From Anseranas semipalmata (taxonomy: Eukaryota; Chordata; Aves; Anseriformes; Anseranatidae), in the NCBI GenBank assembly GCA_013399115.1, contig VXAA01003912.1, positions 392,255-456,254 of the forward strand: a stretch of DNA of 64,000 nucleotides, given 5' to 3'. The notes below the pieces were generated by a model. It saw only the letters and a program-made list of their open reading frames with translations, did no database searches and was not told where the DNA came from. The position numbers and the translations under genes were made by a program. Each line of letters starts with the position of its first letter. Positions within the stretch are counted from its first letter, which is position 1. Of this stretch, positions 1 to 11,300 are shown piece by piece.

Positions 1-560
1 GCTTTTCAGTTGATAGCATCAACTCAGCCAGCACAAAGTAACTACTGTTTTTGCTGGATTGAGGAGGCTGTTCAGTGGAAAACCTAAGTGCCAAAACCAG
101 ATCTCCCCCTTGTGGCAGCGGCTTATTAGGTCATGTAAAGTGTGAAAGCATTCCTAGAATTTGTGTATGTCCTCAATTTATAAGAGGTAAGAACTTAGTT
201 TCAAGAAAGGTAATTCACACAACAAATTTGTTCAGTGTGTGTCTCATAAAAGGTTTCAGTTAAGATGTTATTTAATGAGAAGTACAGATTGCTTCAGTAA
301 CTTCTTTTCAAGGAAACTAAGAAATCTTAATTTGACAATTATTGAGCAATTTTTTTTTTTTTATAGCAGTGTACTACAAGTGAGGCTATGCAACAGAAAC
401 AATTAAAAAAAATTTCTTAACCGCTACAGAACACATAATTAACTCAGGACTGTCGGCACAAATAGCAAGTGACTTTAGAAGTATTATATTTTATATGCAC
501 TTCTTTCATTGAAAAGTTATAAATATGCTAATTGACCTGGCATCTCTTGTAAACTTTCAG
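1..560 (+). other. BRD7: last intron of BRD7 (3' part)
   Basis: This stretch precedes the terminal BRD7 exon and shows no coding exon; the residues that precede the C-terminus in human BRD7 are not encoded here, so the penultimate exon must lie outside the window. It ends in a pyrimidine-rich acceptor (TTTCAG at 555-560). A T-run sits near 349-362. The short open frames here look like chance. Confidence 0.65.
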
Positions 561-625
561 AGTTTCAAGAACCTAAAAAGACTGTCACCATCACTGAAAA
601 TGAATGTGGGCCAGTTACAGTCTGA
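561..625 (+). CDS. BRD7: BRD7 terminal coding exon (C-terminus of bromodomain protein 7)
   Basis: BRD7 is a nuclear bromodomain protein and a subunit of the PBAF chromatin-remodelling complex. Only its last coding exon is in the window. After the acceptor AG at 559-560 the exon starts with two bases of a split codon and reads FQEPKKTVTITENECGPVTV, then TGA at 623-625. Human BRD7 ends with EEPKKT...ECGP plus three residues, so the EPKKT and ECGP blocks match with a short insertion between them. Gene order supports the call: in mammals BRD7 lies immediately 3' of ADCY7 in opposite orientation, exactly as here. The bromodomain exons lie off the left edge. The exon is too short to be certain from similarity alone; the poly(A) signal about 115 bases downstream adds support. 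Confidence 0.82.
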
Positions 626-768
626 AGCTTCAGTTAAGTTTACAGGTGTTTGTTTGATTCTATTTAAGAACCAGATAAACATTCTTCAGGTGCATTCACT
701 GAGCATGTGTATATTGTGTGTTAAAGAAACTACTTTTGTTTAATAAATTTTGGAACTGATATTTGAAA
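626..768 (+). other. BRD7: BRD7 3'UTR
   Basis: Short 3'UTR from the BRD7 stop codon to a probable cleavage site about 20 bases past the AATAAA at 742-747. Cleavage position is estimated, not seen. Confidence 0.6.
742..747 (+). terminator. BRD7: BRD7 poly(A) signal AATAAA
   Basis: Canonical AATAAA 117 bases after the BRD7 stop codon, followed about 25-35 bases later by a GT-rich element (GAGTTGTTTGTATTAG) typical of the downstream CstF-binding element. Confidence 0.65.
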
Positions 769-2457
769 TTTGAGTTGTTTGTATTAGAGTTTCTTCTGCT
801 ACATAAATGCACTTATTCTTTTGTCATTCCTTAATATTTTACAGGACTTCTGCAGCATTTAAGTTTTCCTTCCATTATTAAATGTCTGGAAAAGTCAAAG
901 AATAAGTGAAAATGGGGCTACATATGGTGCAAGGACTCAACCACAAGTTTCCAAAAGCAATGTATAAGATACTGTAGCTGAATTTGGTTGGGGCAAAAAT
1001 CATTAGTATCTGAACACATAAGTTTCTCTTTTTAAAATAACTGTGCAACTCTTTTGATCGTGAGGGACAGGAGAAAAAACAAAACTTTGAATAAAACTGA
1101 TGTAACCTGATGAATTAACAAAAGATCAGCTTTGTGAGACTTTGAACATGCATTAATCTCCTCTTCAAAGAGCAGCACCATCCACTCAAAGTATTCTAAA
1201 GCTTGAGAGGGCAAGCTTTGAAATGCATCATGACAACAATAAGGTGAGACTAACAAACCCAATTGCTGCCAGGAAGTAAAAATTCCACATCAGTGTAGCA
1301 GTATTAATTCAGGTTGAGACATGCACCTAGAAAACATGAAGGTATTACTAAACACCATCTGAATAATGACTTTAGGCTTGCTTATCAGAAAGGAGAGCAT
1401 ATTTAGAAAACTCCTAAGCATTACAAGTCAATTCCCTAGTCACCAAAACTGCTCTATTGCTGGTCTGTTTTGTCTACATTGAGGCAGAGAAGAATTGAAG
1501 CATGGTGGCAGTATTACATATAGAGCCAGTGAATCCTGAACACACAGACCTCCTCCCATGCTCTAGTCAGTTACTTTCATACGCTTGCACAGTGCTACAC
1601 AGTTCTACCACAGGCATTGTTACATATTTTTAAATATTGCTTCTTTTTACCCCATAGTATTTACTCATTTTAAGGTTCCAGTATTACCTTGGACTCCAAC
1701 AGCAGTGACATGCAGTAGTTCATCTCCATCTGATTAGCAATTTATAATGTGTTTAGTGGCATGGAACTAAAGAGGTAACTTAAAGACAAAGCAGAATAAT
1801 GAATTCCACTCTTCATCCCTAGTCTTATGGCCAATATCATCCATATACTTCCTTTCCTCTTCCTCCTCTTCTCTAAAAAGGAGCTGCAGAGGTGTTTAAT
1901 TCCATTTTTAAACTTTCACAGTTCTTAAAACTCATTCCAAAAAGATTGAACTGTCAACCTGAATTCTTCTCTAGTAGTTTCAATTGTCACAGAATAGTGG
2001 TTTTTTTTATTATTTTTTAATAAAATAGTTTTTTTTTTTTTTTTTTTTTTTTCTCCACAGCAGTGGCTAATTGTAGCTGATTACTTTGAAATACTCCAGG
2101 GAGTGAATTTTTCCATTAATATTTAACTGATTTTCATGCTACAAGAGAAGACAAGATGCAAAACAACAGTGCCAGCCAAATCATTATTGACTCAGTCTAT
2201 AGTATCTCATTTCCCATCATTTAACTTTCATATAGTGCAGTAGAAGGCCACAGAGGACAGAAAACAGAGCATTAAAATTAGTCGTTAGCTGTTGAATGCA
2301 AGTATATCACTATACATTTTTTGCTTATATAAATTCTGAAAAATATAAACATCAGTTTTTACTTACAAAGTAAATTTATCTTATTAACTCTGTAGGGATA
2401 TAAGAAATATCATGCATCCTGTTCATGGGTAAACTTCATCAAAATAATTGCAAAAAA
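769..2457. other. intergenic spacer between convergent BRD7 and ADCY7
   Basis: AT-rich sequence with no convincing exon on either strand. It contains a 24-base T homopolymer (2029-2052). The open frame on the minus strand at 1032-1262 has no recognisable domain and is probably chance. Confidence 0.5.
2029..2052. repeat. poly-T homopolymer (24 bases)
   Basis: Uninterrupted T run; no retroposon body or target-site duplication recognised beside it. Confidence 0.9.
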
Positions 2458-5218
2458 CAAACAAGTTTCAGGAAGTTGTTTATTTAATGGTAAAAACAAA
2501 TGTTTGTTCTTTAAAATAGATTGCTAATTCAAAACATGTTATTAGCTCTTCAAATTAGATACAGTGCCATTTTTACAGTTCAAAAAACCATAATGCTGTA
2601 AAGATTTTCGAACAAGATTACTTCCTCAACCTTAAGTTTCACAGTTCTTGAGAAAGGACTGCTAAAAATAATTATTTAAAGACAGTTGCCTTTTAAATTG
2701 AACTTTTTCACTGGTTGAATATAGCTTTCTTAGTATACAATTCCAGTTCTGATAAGTTAAAGTCATCCTCAGATATAACCCCTTTTTCTTTACACACGGT
2801 TTCTAACTTCCTCCATTACACAATAACCTAAAATTCCATGAGCAGTATAAGTACACAATGTTCTTTTAAAACCACAACAAAAAAAACTACTAATTCCAGT
2901 TCAAAAGCTACAGCTTTTTATACCACTTCTGTAAATGAGGTTAAGTTTAAGTTATGCCCAAGCAAGTTACTAGCCTGACAGGCAATATAATGTAAACAAG
3001 AGCATTTCAAAATGCTGTTACAGACAGCCAATTTTTTTTCAGAGATAACTTACATCTACATTCTACTAGTTCTGTGAACAGGAACACTTCAGAGCCAGCT
3101 CTATCCATAGACATAATGCACTTTTCAAAATATATTAATGAGGCAAATTATGACTTTACCTAACATATGACATCAAAGACTGCTGAAAGGAACCTTTGAC
3201 ATGTGCATGGTCCTTATAAAACAATAAATAAGTATCTCATAACAAATGCTTGCTGAGCATCTGTTATTACAAATGCACAGAGTGCATACAAGACTACATA
3301 CAAGGGTAGCAAAAGCTGTTTGAAAGTTTATTCAATTACAACACTGACCTGATACTGACAAGACACCAAGTATGAAACTTTCTTCTTCATCTGAGTCCAT
3401 ACATGAGCCAGACAACCTCAAATGTTTTCTAACATGCTATTTTCTGTTGGAGGCTTACTACAAACACAGTTTTGACCTACCAGATTGAAAAAGGCTGTAG
3501 GCACAGTTTTTAATCCACAGTTGGACAATATTTAGATTTGTTTCTGTCTTGAAACATAGTCACTTCATCTTCTAAAGAAATTACACAGTAATTAGAAAAA
3601 GTGTCAGTAATGCATATGACTGCCTGTTAAAAACTTTTCCAGTATCATTTAGTACTAAACCCAAAGATTTGTAAGTGCTGCTTTGTTTGTAGAAGAGTAA
3701 GGCTTAACAAAACAGATGTTGAACTCAGCAATCACTGTGCTGCTTAGTCATACTCCATGTGGTATGAAAGGGTAAGGGGAGAATCCATCCTTAGTTAATA
3801 CATATATTTAGGCACAAGATGTTATTGTTACAAAATATGGTCATCTCCACCAACAGAAAATAAATTGATTGCAATAAGTAGAAAAATGCTAATTTAGAAT
3901 TTTACCAAAGCTACTAACACCTTAAAAACTTTACAATCTAACCTACAGCAAGGCAATTTCCGCGATCATCTTACCAATGCACTAAGCATGCTTTCCGTAT
4001 TGAGCCTCTGCTGAAACATTCCCACTATGAATGTTTCTCCACACATCCTTGTGTAATTTTCAAAACCTAATTGTTTCATAAACTGCATTGCCTTTAAAAG
4101 GAATATAAACCAGCAAGTAGCTAGTCAAATTGAAGAAACAAAAATAGAAAAAAAAAAAAAAGGAAGAAAAAAAGAAAACCCATCTCAGTTGCAGTTCTGT
4201 TTATACAGTATTGGAAACAGTAGCAGATATTATTTTATTAGTTCTGTTTTTCAGTTTCCAAACTATTCAAAAATGCCCTCAAGAATACAGTCAGTGTGCA
4301 GAATTCCGGCTGGATGTCAGTGATAGAAGCCATTATCAAAGCCTGTCTAACCAAGCATTCAGGATAAACTGCAGGTGCCCAGTGCTCCTCAAGATTAGGT
4401 ATAATTTTTTGAAATTTCAAGCCAGAATTTTTAAAGACCATTCTCCTATATGACTGTACAAAATCTGCATGCAGATACTAAATACAAAGGCACAGAAATA
4501 CAAAGGACAACATGTATATAATGTAAACACTGAACTAGATGAAAGATTTCTTCAGGAAAGCATTTGTATAATACATGATACTACTGTGGAGGATAAGGTA
4601 ATGAAGAAGTGATCCAACCTGTTTAATTAGTTCCCCCCACAACCAAAGGAGCTCAGCACAATTATCATAAGGTATATTTGAGTTTACTTGCATTTCTCTT
4701 TCCGTTATTTGGCTGTCTTCTGCCATGAAGTTTGTTTAGCATTAAAAGCAGGATATGCGGTGCCTGGAGTAACACCTCCCATGTCTGTGACAAATGCAAT
4801 ACTGTGTGCAGGTGTGACAAAGAATGAAGCAGTGGAATGTTTTAATGTGGTAAGGAGTTCTACAGTGCACCCACATAGGTTGTTAGTGGAGCTGATAGAC
4901 ACTCACAGTGCAGGTAAGGAAAGGAGCTAACTGAAAATGCTTCATGACAATTCCAGGTAAATCCTCAAATAACTTCAGGAAAAGGTAGTCTTTTCAAACT
5001 GGTGGTTACATGTCTTCTAGAAACTTTTCAGAACTTCTCTTCTTTCAAAAAAAAAAAACTAAACAACAACATTGTCCTATATTTAGACATAGAAGAAATA
5101 TGAATTGTATATATATATATATTTTTTAGAATAATCTCCTTCACATAAGGAGGGAAATTCTAAGTCTTCACAGAAGGGAGGCAGTTCTAAGTCTACTTCA
5201 ATTAACTTTGTCATAGCC
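2458..5218 (-). other. ADCY7: ADCY7 3'UTR (probable)
   Basis: Sequence downstream of the ADCY7 stop codon to the best poly(A) signal, about 2.75 kb. Minor candidate signals (AATAAA on the minus strand) occur at 4234-4239 and 3327-3332 and could give shorter forms. A short (AT)n tract lies at 5108-5120. Short open frames on both strands at 4211-4930 lack recognisable domains. The 3' limit is inferred from the signal only. Confidence 0.55.
2479..2484 (-). terminator. ADCY7: ADCY7 poly(A) signal AATAAA
   Basis: Read on the minus strand, AATAAA is followed by about 15 bases and then CTTGTTTGTTTTTTG, a strong GU/U-rich downstream element. This is the best-formed polyadenylation site on that strand between the ADCY7 stop codon and BRD7. 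Confidence 0.55.
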
Positions 5219-5365
5219 TCAGTTCAGTCCAATACCTTGGAATTTGGCTGTCTCGGTGCAAACAAAGTAAGTCCTCAGTTCTCCCTTGCCTTTGACATTA
5301 ATGAGTCCCCTACATTCACACGAATATCCCAGTTCCTGTAGTATTCTACTTGTTTCTTCTGTGAC
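5219..5365 (-). CDS. ADCY7: ADCY7 coding exon 25 (C-terminus and stop)
   Basis: Residues 1011-1058 and TGA at 5219-5221: [40 protein letters not shown] and KFQGIGLN. Lys1035 corresponds to the triphosphate-binding Lys of C2. Acceptor CACAAAG. Confidence 0.98.
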   Translation of the reverse strand, partial: VTEETSRILQELGYSCECRGLINVKGKGELRTYFVCTETAKFQGIGLN

Positions 5366-8300
5366 CTTTGTGTGAAAAGAATTAGAAAACTCTTGTGAAA
5401 TTCTACTGATTATTCAAATGAAAAGAAAAAAAATCTATAACCAATCAGAAATAATTTCTTAGACATTCCAAGGCTTATATGTTTACCTGGATTTTCCCAA
5501 GTTCCCCTGTACTCTCCATTCTGCTAGCAACATTAACAGTGTTGCCCCAAATATCATACTGTGGTTTCCGAGCACCAATTACACCAGCAATCACAGGGCC
5601 ATGGTTTATCCCTGTTTAAATAAGAGCAGGTGTCATTACTAAAGTAAAAAGTTACGTGATATCTCCCTTCATTATTAGCTATAAATTGTGAGCTTCAGGG
5701 AAAGAAAAAGAAAAAAGGAACAACACACTAACCTTACTACACCTTCCTAGCAGCATTACCACCGTTCTATATATAATAGTACTGAGGTTCAGGAGAAGTG
5801 AAGTCACTCATTCATTGTATAATGGGAAGTCCAAGAAAGAGCTAGGGCAGACTTTACACCAAAGCAAAACTCTTCCTTTTCTACTTTTAATATATAGAAA
5901 TAAACATTTGTATAATGACGATATTGTCTTTAGCCAACAGTTAATTACAGGCTACCTCCCTCTTCACCCGTACCTGTAATTTTCTCCAAACTCATCAAGC
6001 TCCAGTCTTCCTGCTGCTCCTTCTAGTGATTAGAAAAGCCCATCCCTGAATGTGTTTGGCAAATTTAAAAAGCTAGACTAGACAACACTACCTTCAGCTA
6101 TTCAGCATTTTATAATAACCAAAATACTGCACTCAGTGTTAAGCAGGGCTCCACAGTACTCCATTTACTTAAGTCATCCTATCTCATTTTTAGTTTTTAA
6201 GGAGCTGCAGAGTTCATGTTCTTCACAAACTGAACTTACCAATACGCAAGCGGAAATTGTTAAAGGAATGTCGGTTGATGCCATCCAGTTTACTCATCAA
6301 GGCAATTCCATATTCCACCATAATCCCAATGTGTGCATGCTGTCTCTCCTTATCCTACACAGTTTGTAACATGTATTAATGATCAAATAGCAACATAGAT
6401 AATTGTATCGGGCTACTATTCAAAACCTGTACTGTTAGTAAATGAAGTATATAAGGATGAGGCTACACAATAAAATTGCGCAGTTCAACAAATTCAAAAT
6501 GGATTAAATTCAATTGGCATGGCTACTCATAATGAATTTATGTCTCCTTTTGGATTCCATATTTAATGTATATGCTTTAAATATACACAACACCTACGTG
6601 CATCCTACTGTCATGCACAATCCTGCCTGAGTACAGAAACTGGTTTTAATTCTTGTGGGTTACAGACTGTTTCAGATTCAGATCTAATGTGGCATTTGAG
6701 GATTCTCTTACTGTGCCAGTTCTCAGGTATCACAAAAAGCCTCCTGTCAAATTCTGAGATGGCTTTTTGTCTGGCAGCTGTGCTTTTACTTCCTTATCTT
6801 TAGAGCTATTCTGTTATGCATCTAGAAATGCTAAGCTCCTGTAATCAGAGATGAAAGATGTAAGGAGTATGTTGGGGTTCAGTCTTAATACTTGCTTAGA
6901 AAATAGTGAATTCAACATGAGACAATACACTTTTGTGACCTTTTTCCACGTTTCAGAAAGTCACTGTTGGTGATTTATTTCCCCTTTTTCCATCACATTT
7001 CATTCTGCTACTTTGAAATGTACATGCATACATGTGTAGCTTCATAAAACACACAGAACACCGAACGTAGATTTCAGAGAAAACATACCTGGTTGTTCTC
7101 TTGGCCTGGCGTAACACTGAGGCCAGCTGCTGCCATATAAGTGCTTCCAATGGTTTTTATTTTTTCAACACCACTAAATTTAGGTTTTAACAAGAGCTGT
7201 TTGAAGGTAAGGAAAATAGAGACGGAGACTTTAATAGCATATCTCAGTGTGTGACATAACCAGAAATCCTATGCTGTCTGCAATAAACATTGAACATCTC
7301 TAGGAACACTATCAATCACATGAATGTTAGATAAGAAAGCACTGAGTATTCATTTCGGCGTTTTGCTCTAACAGCTCGTATGAGAACTACTGAAATTCAT
7401 GACTTTCAAGCCATACTACTAATGAATTAGATGATCCCATCAGATGGAATATATTTTATTTCCAAGATTGCAAGGCTGAACTCAAAATATTAGTTCAGCC
7501 TAAAGGCCTTTTTTCTCCCCCCAGTGCTCAAAGATCTAATGAAACATTTTGCTGTAAACATGTAATCCAGTCCATTTTAGCCAGAAGCTTAATTACCTCA
7601 TCAAAATCAGCAATGATTTCATTTAACAGCCGCAAGCATTCCAGACCTTCTTTATTGACATCACATTCAGTATAAAACACCTTAAAATCTGGCACTGATG
7701 CAAACATGACACAGACACAGTCATAAGATTGATGGTACCAGTCCTACAGGAAAACAATATAGTCACGCATTGTCAGCAGTCAAGTTGTACCACAGGTACT
7801 CAAAACCATGATTAGTGTTTTCAACCAGTAATCAAATCACAATTTTCCTTTGAAGTCAGCTACAAAACTTTACAGTTGGTGTGTCCAATTTTATCAGAAA
7901 CATTAACAAAGTTGATTTGCCTAAGGAAAAGCTGCTGAGATATCTACGTATCTCAAAGATTCTAATCTGTTCTGGACAGTGCCTGTTTTATCCCACTTAC
8001 CATGGCTGTGAAATCAGCAAAATATTTATTCTGATAACATGTTGGCATAATCAAAAATGTCTTTGTAAAAGCACTATCGATGAACTTTTCTCACAGGGGT
8101 TGTTACCCTCTGTTACCACAGAGATACTATCTTTTGCTGAACTAACTTCTTTAGAAAGAAGGCCAGTGAAATATGGTCTTTACAAAGCAGTGAATTGTTG
8201 TTAAATATTTGCCAAACTCAAACTGTGTCCCAAAGCTGAATAAACAATTTTGAAAACAGATTTCAGAGACTGACGCTAGAAGTTTGCATTTTTTGAGCCT

Positions 8301-11300
8301 GTCTGGATAGCAGATTAGGTTTACAAAGTTCTTGGGAATACAAACAAGATGCAAAACAGTGCAGAACCTTGTAGTCTTGTGTGCACTTGTTAGCCTCATG
8401 GTCTGTGTCACAGAAGTCCAATTTACTGTCATTCATATAGTAGAGAGTAAACATACCTCATTTCGTTTTTCACCAATGAAATAGGCAGCGACATGTGCTG
8501 GAAGTACATTTTCCAGCAAAAGCCTATTAACATTCTCCATCGTTTCAAACTGTTCATGTTCTTTTTTAAACTTATTCTTCCACAGACAATCGAGTCGACA
8601 GTAATAGTCAATCTGCAAAAAAGTCCAATACAACAACTTAAATCCATATAATATCTCGCTGAAATATATATTAGTCAAATCATTCCAAAAGCATAGTGGC
8701 AATAAAGTTTCTTTAAGACCTTTTGAACATAAACAGTTAACAAACAGTGTGCTTCATAAACGAAGGTCAGAAAAATACGGAGCAGTCACTACGAATGAAT
8801 GCCATTCAGGTAGCATCAGGTGTATCTACAAAAATGGTATTTTAATAATAATAATGTAGTGATGGTGTTTATCTTGAATTACCACCTTGATTTAGGATAA
8901 ATAATCACAGATGGATCCAAATTGGAGGAATTGCAAAAATGTTCTGATTTCTGTAATATAAATACTATTGAAAAATATAAAAATGTTCCTGCCCTTTCAC
9001 AGTAAATTTTTTTTTGCATTATCTACAATTAAGTACAAGAAAAAAAAAACATAAAAATACATACATTAATTTAGTGCACAATTTCAGTAAACAATACTTT
9101 TGCATTTTATTTAAATCAACTTGCTGCAAATGACAGAACTAACCTATTGCTTTTTAAATACATACCTGTTTTGCAAGTAATATTAGGGTTATGTAAAACA
9201 GAACTAGATATATATTAGTCATTCTCCTTGGCTCTTCGATGAAAAGCCTGAAAACAAGAAAGCAGTACAAAATAATCTGTATCCTTTAAGAAAATCCACA
9301 TGATTAAGGGTTGGTTTGAGGGTGGGATGGGGAGTGGAAAGCACAGCAGAAGAGAATGTCTTTGTTCACATATGTATCACCAATGTCATTGTTCATTTGT
9401 GCCAATGGCTTTCCGGTTACCTGATTACTCTGATAATGAAGAAAGATTGTTGTTCAGTTCAGTACATGAACCGTGTTTCACAAAATGGTGCTGAAACCCT
9501 GTTAAGTAGCTATTGCAATGAGATGTTCCTTCCTCACACTGTCCTACAAAAAACGCAGCCAACAAAACCTTGAAGTAGGAAAACAAACTTTCTTATTTGT
9601 GGAAGGGAAGCTGAAAACAAATAAAAACCTGAATTTCTGAAGCAAATCTAGCCATTAAATCACACCTGTACAGAGCTCCATAGAAATCTGAGAGGCCATT
9701 CACACTTCATAATAAGCTCAGTCTCTTACCACATTATTAATTTTCACTAATGTATCAAACTAAATTCTCATGATGTGAATAGCCTGGGATTACAAGGCTA
9801 AATTAAGAGCTCATTTAGGCTTTTTAAAACTGTACTGACAACTCACAGTTAGCCTCTGCAAAATAAATTTATCCTAATCTTCAACTATGAGAACATGCTG
9901 AGAATTTGAGAAACAGACTTGCAAATGAACATTAAAAGCTTTCAACAAATGATTTAAGTATTCTTGTAATTTCTTCAATTAGATCAGGTAAATTGCTGTT
10001 ACTTTTCAAAATATGCAAGTAAATGAAGAGTTCACTATCCTACTGGCTAGCAATGGCCGGCAAGCACAGCTTAGGAATCAGACTTATCAAGGCTTTGCTT
10101 CACAGCTCGAAAGACGATCTACTCTGTTACAAGACTGATACTCTACCTCTTCTTGCCTCCAGTCTTTAATATAAGCTAAGTTTCCAGAGATCTCAAAAGC
10201 CACATGGTAGAATTTTTCAGGGAAACAAACAAACAAAACTCCCCACCCCCACTTTTTCCTTTCCAAATAAACAAATAAGTACAAATGGTGATATAGTCTA
10301 ACAAGATTTCTGTGTCATTAACTTTACAAGAAGGTTTATAATGTCTGACTAATGCAATTTTGATATTTCAATATTCTAGTAAGTGTACAAAAACCTAACA
10401 CCTCCTTGAACAGAACATTATTGTTAATAAGAAACTTTACACTGCACCTGGTACTGTTGGCAGAGACACTCAAGTTTCCAGGCTGAAGTGTATTAAAAAT
10501 GATGAGGTATACAGTCACAGCAACGGACAGAAGGAGCACTTTGAGTTCGAAGCTCATTTGAAGAAATACTGAGCAAGCAATGAACCCCAAAATGCAGCAG
10601 TAAGCGTAATACTGTAAAAGAAGAATTTAAATGCAGTTGCATTATTCATGCTTTACGTGTAAGCAACTTTCAAACCATAGCAAATGCTCTAAGTTCATGA
10701 CCATCATAAAAATTATAATCACTTAATCTTTTATTTTTAATTGTACTAAAATGCAGAATTTAACACTTTTTCTAGATACTACTTTTTGAATTTGTTAAAG
10801 ACAAACATTTAAACAAAAGGCATCATATTAATATGTGATTAATATGTATCAGAGTGTTAAGAATTATCTATTAATTAATATGCATCAGAGTGTTGAGAAT
10901 TTATCTTCTGAAGACAAGTTAATTTATGCAATTACTTATTTCAAGTTCAGGACTAACTTAAACCAGCTTTATAGTCCAGTGAACTAGCTCTGAAGCAGGA
11001 ACTCCTGAATTCTGGTCGTATTTTTGATAGTGCTCCCTTTGTAACCTTAAGCTGATAGCACATTCCCATCTCCCCAACGTGTAACATTAAAGCCTGTGTG
11101 CTGCTCTCCAACCTTAGGCACACCTTCTTCATGAGAACTTTGATGCGTTATCAAGCTAGACCCATTACTGAATGGAATTAATGAAAACATTCATAAAGAA
11201 ACCACATTTCAAGCCTGGGGTCCATGGTCTGCAAGCAGCTGGGAGCTTTAACACCGTCAGTTGCTACAGAGTGCATTGCAGAGACAGGATTGCTCTCTCC

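Noticed and set aside
1..40. A further BRD7 exon after CTTTTCAG at the very start
   Set aside because: The following bases do not encode the residues preceding the BRD7 C-terminus in any frame.
7881..8204. 107-codon plus-strand ORF
   Set aside because: Lies in ADCY7 intron 20 antisense; no domain and ordinary intronic composition.
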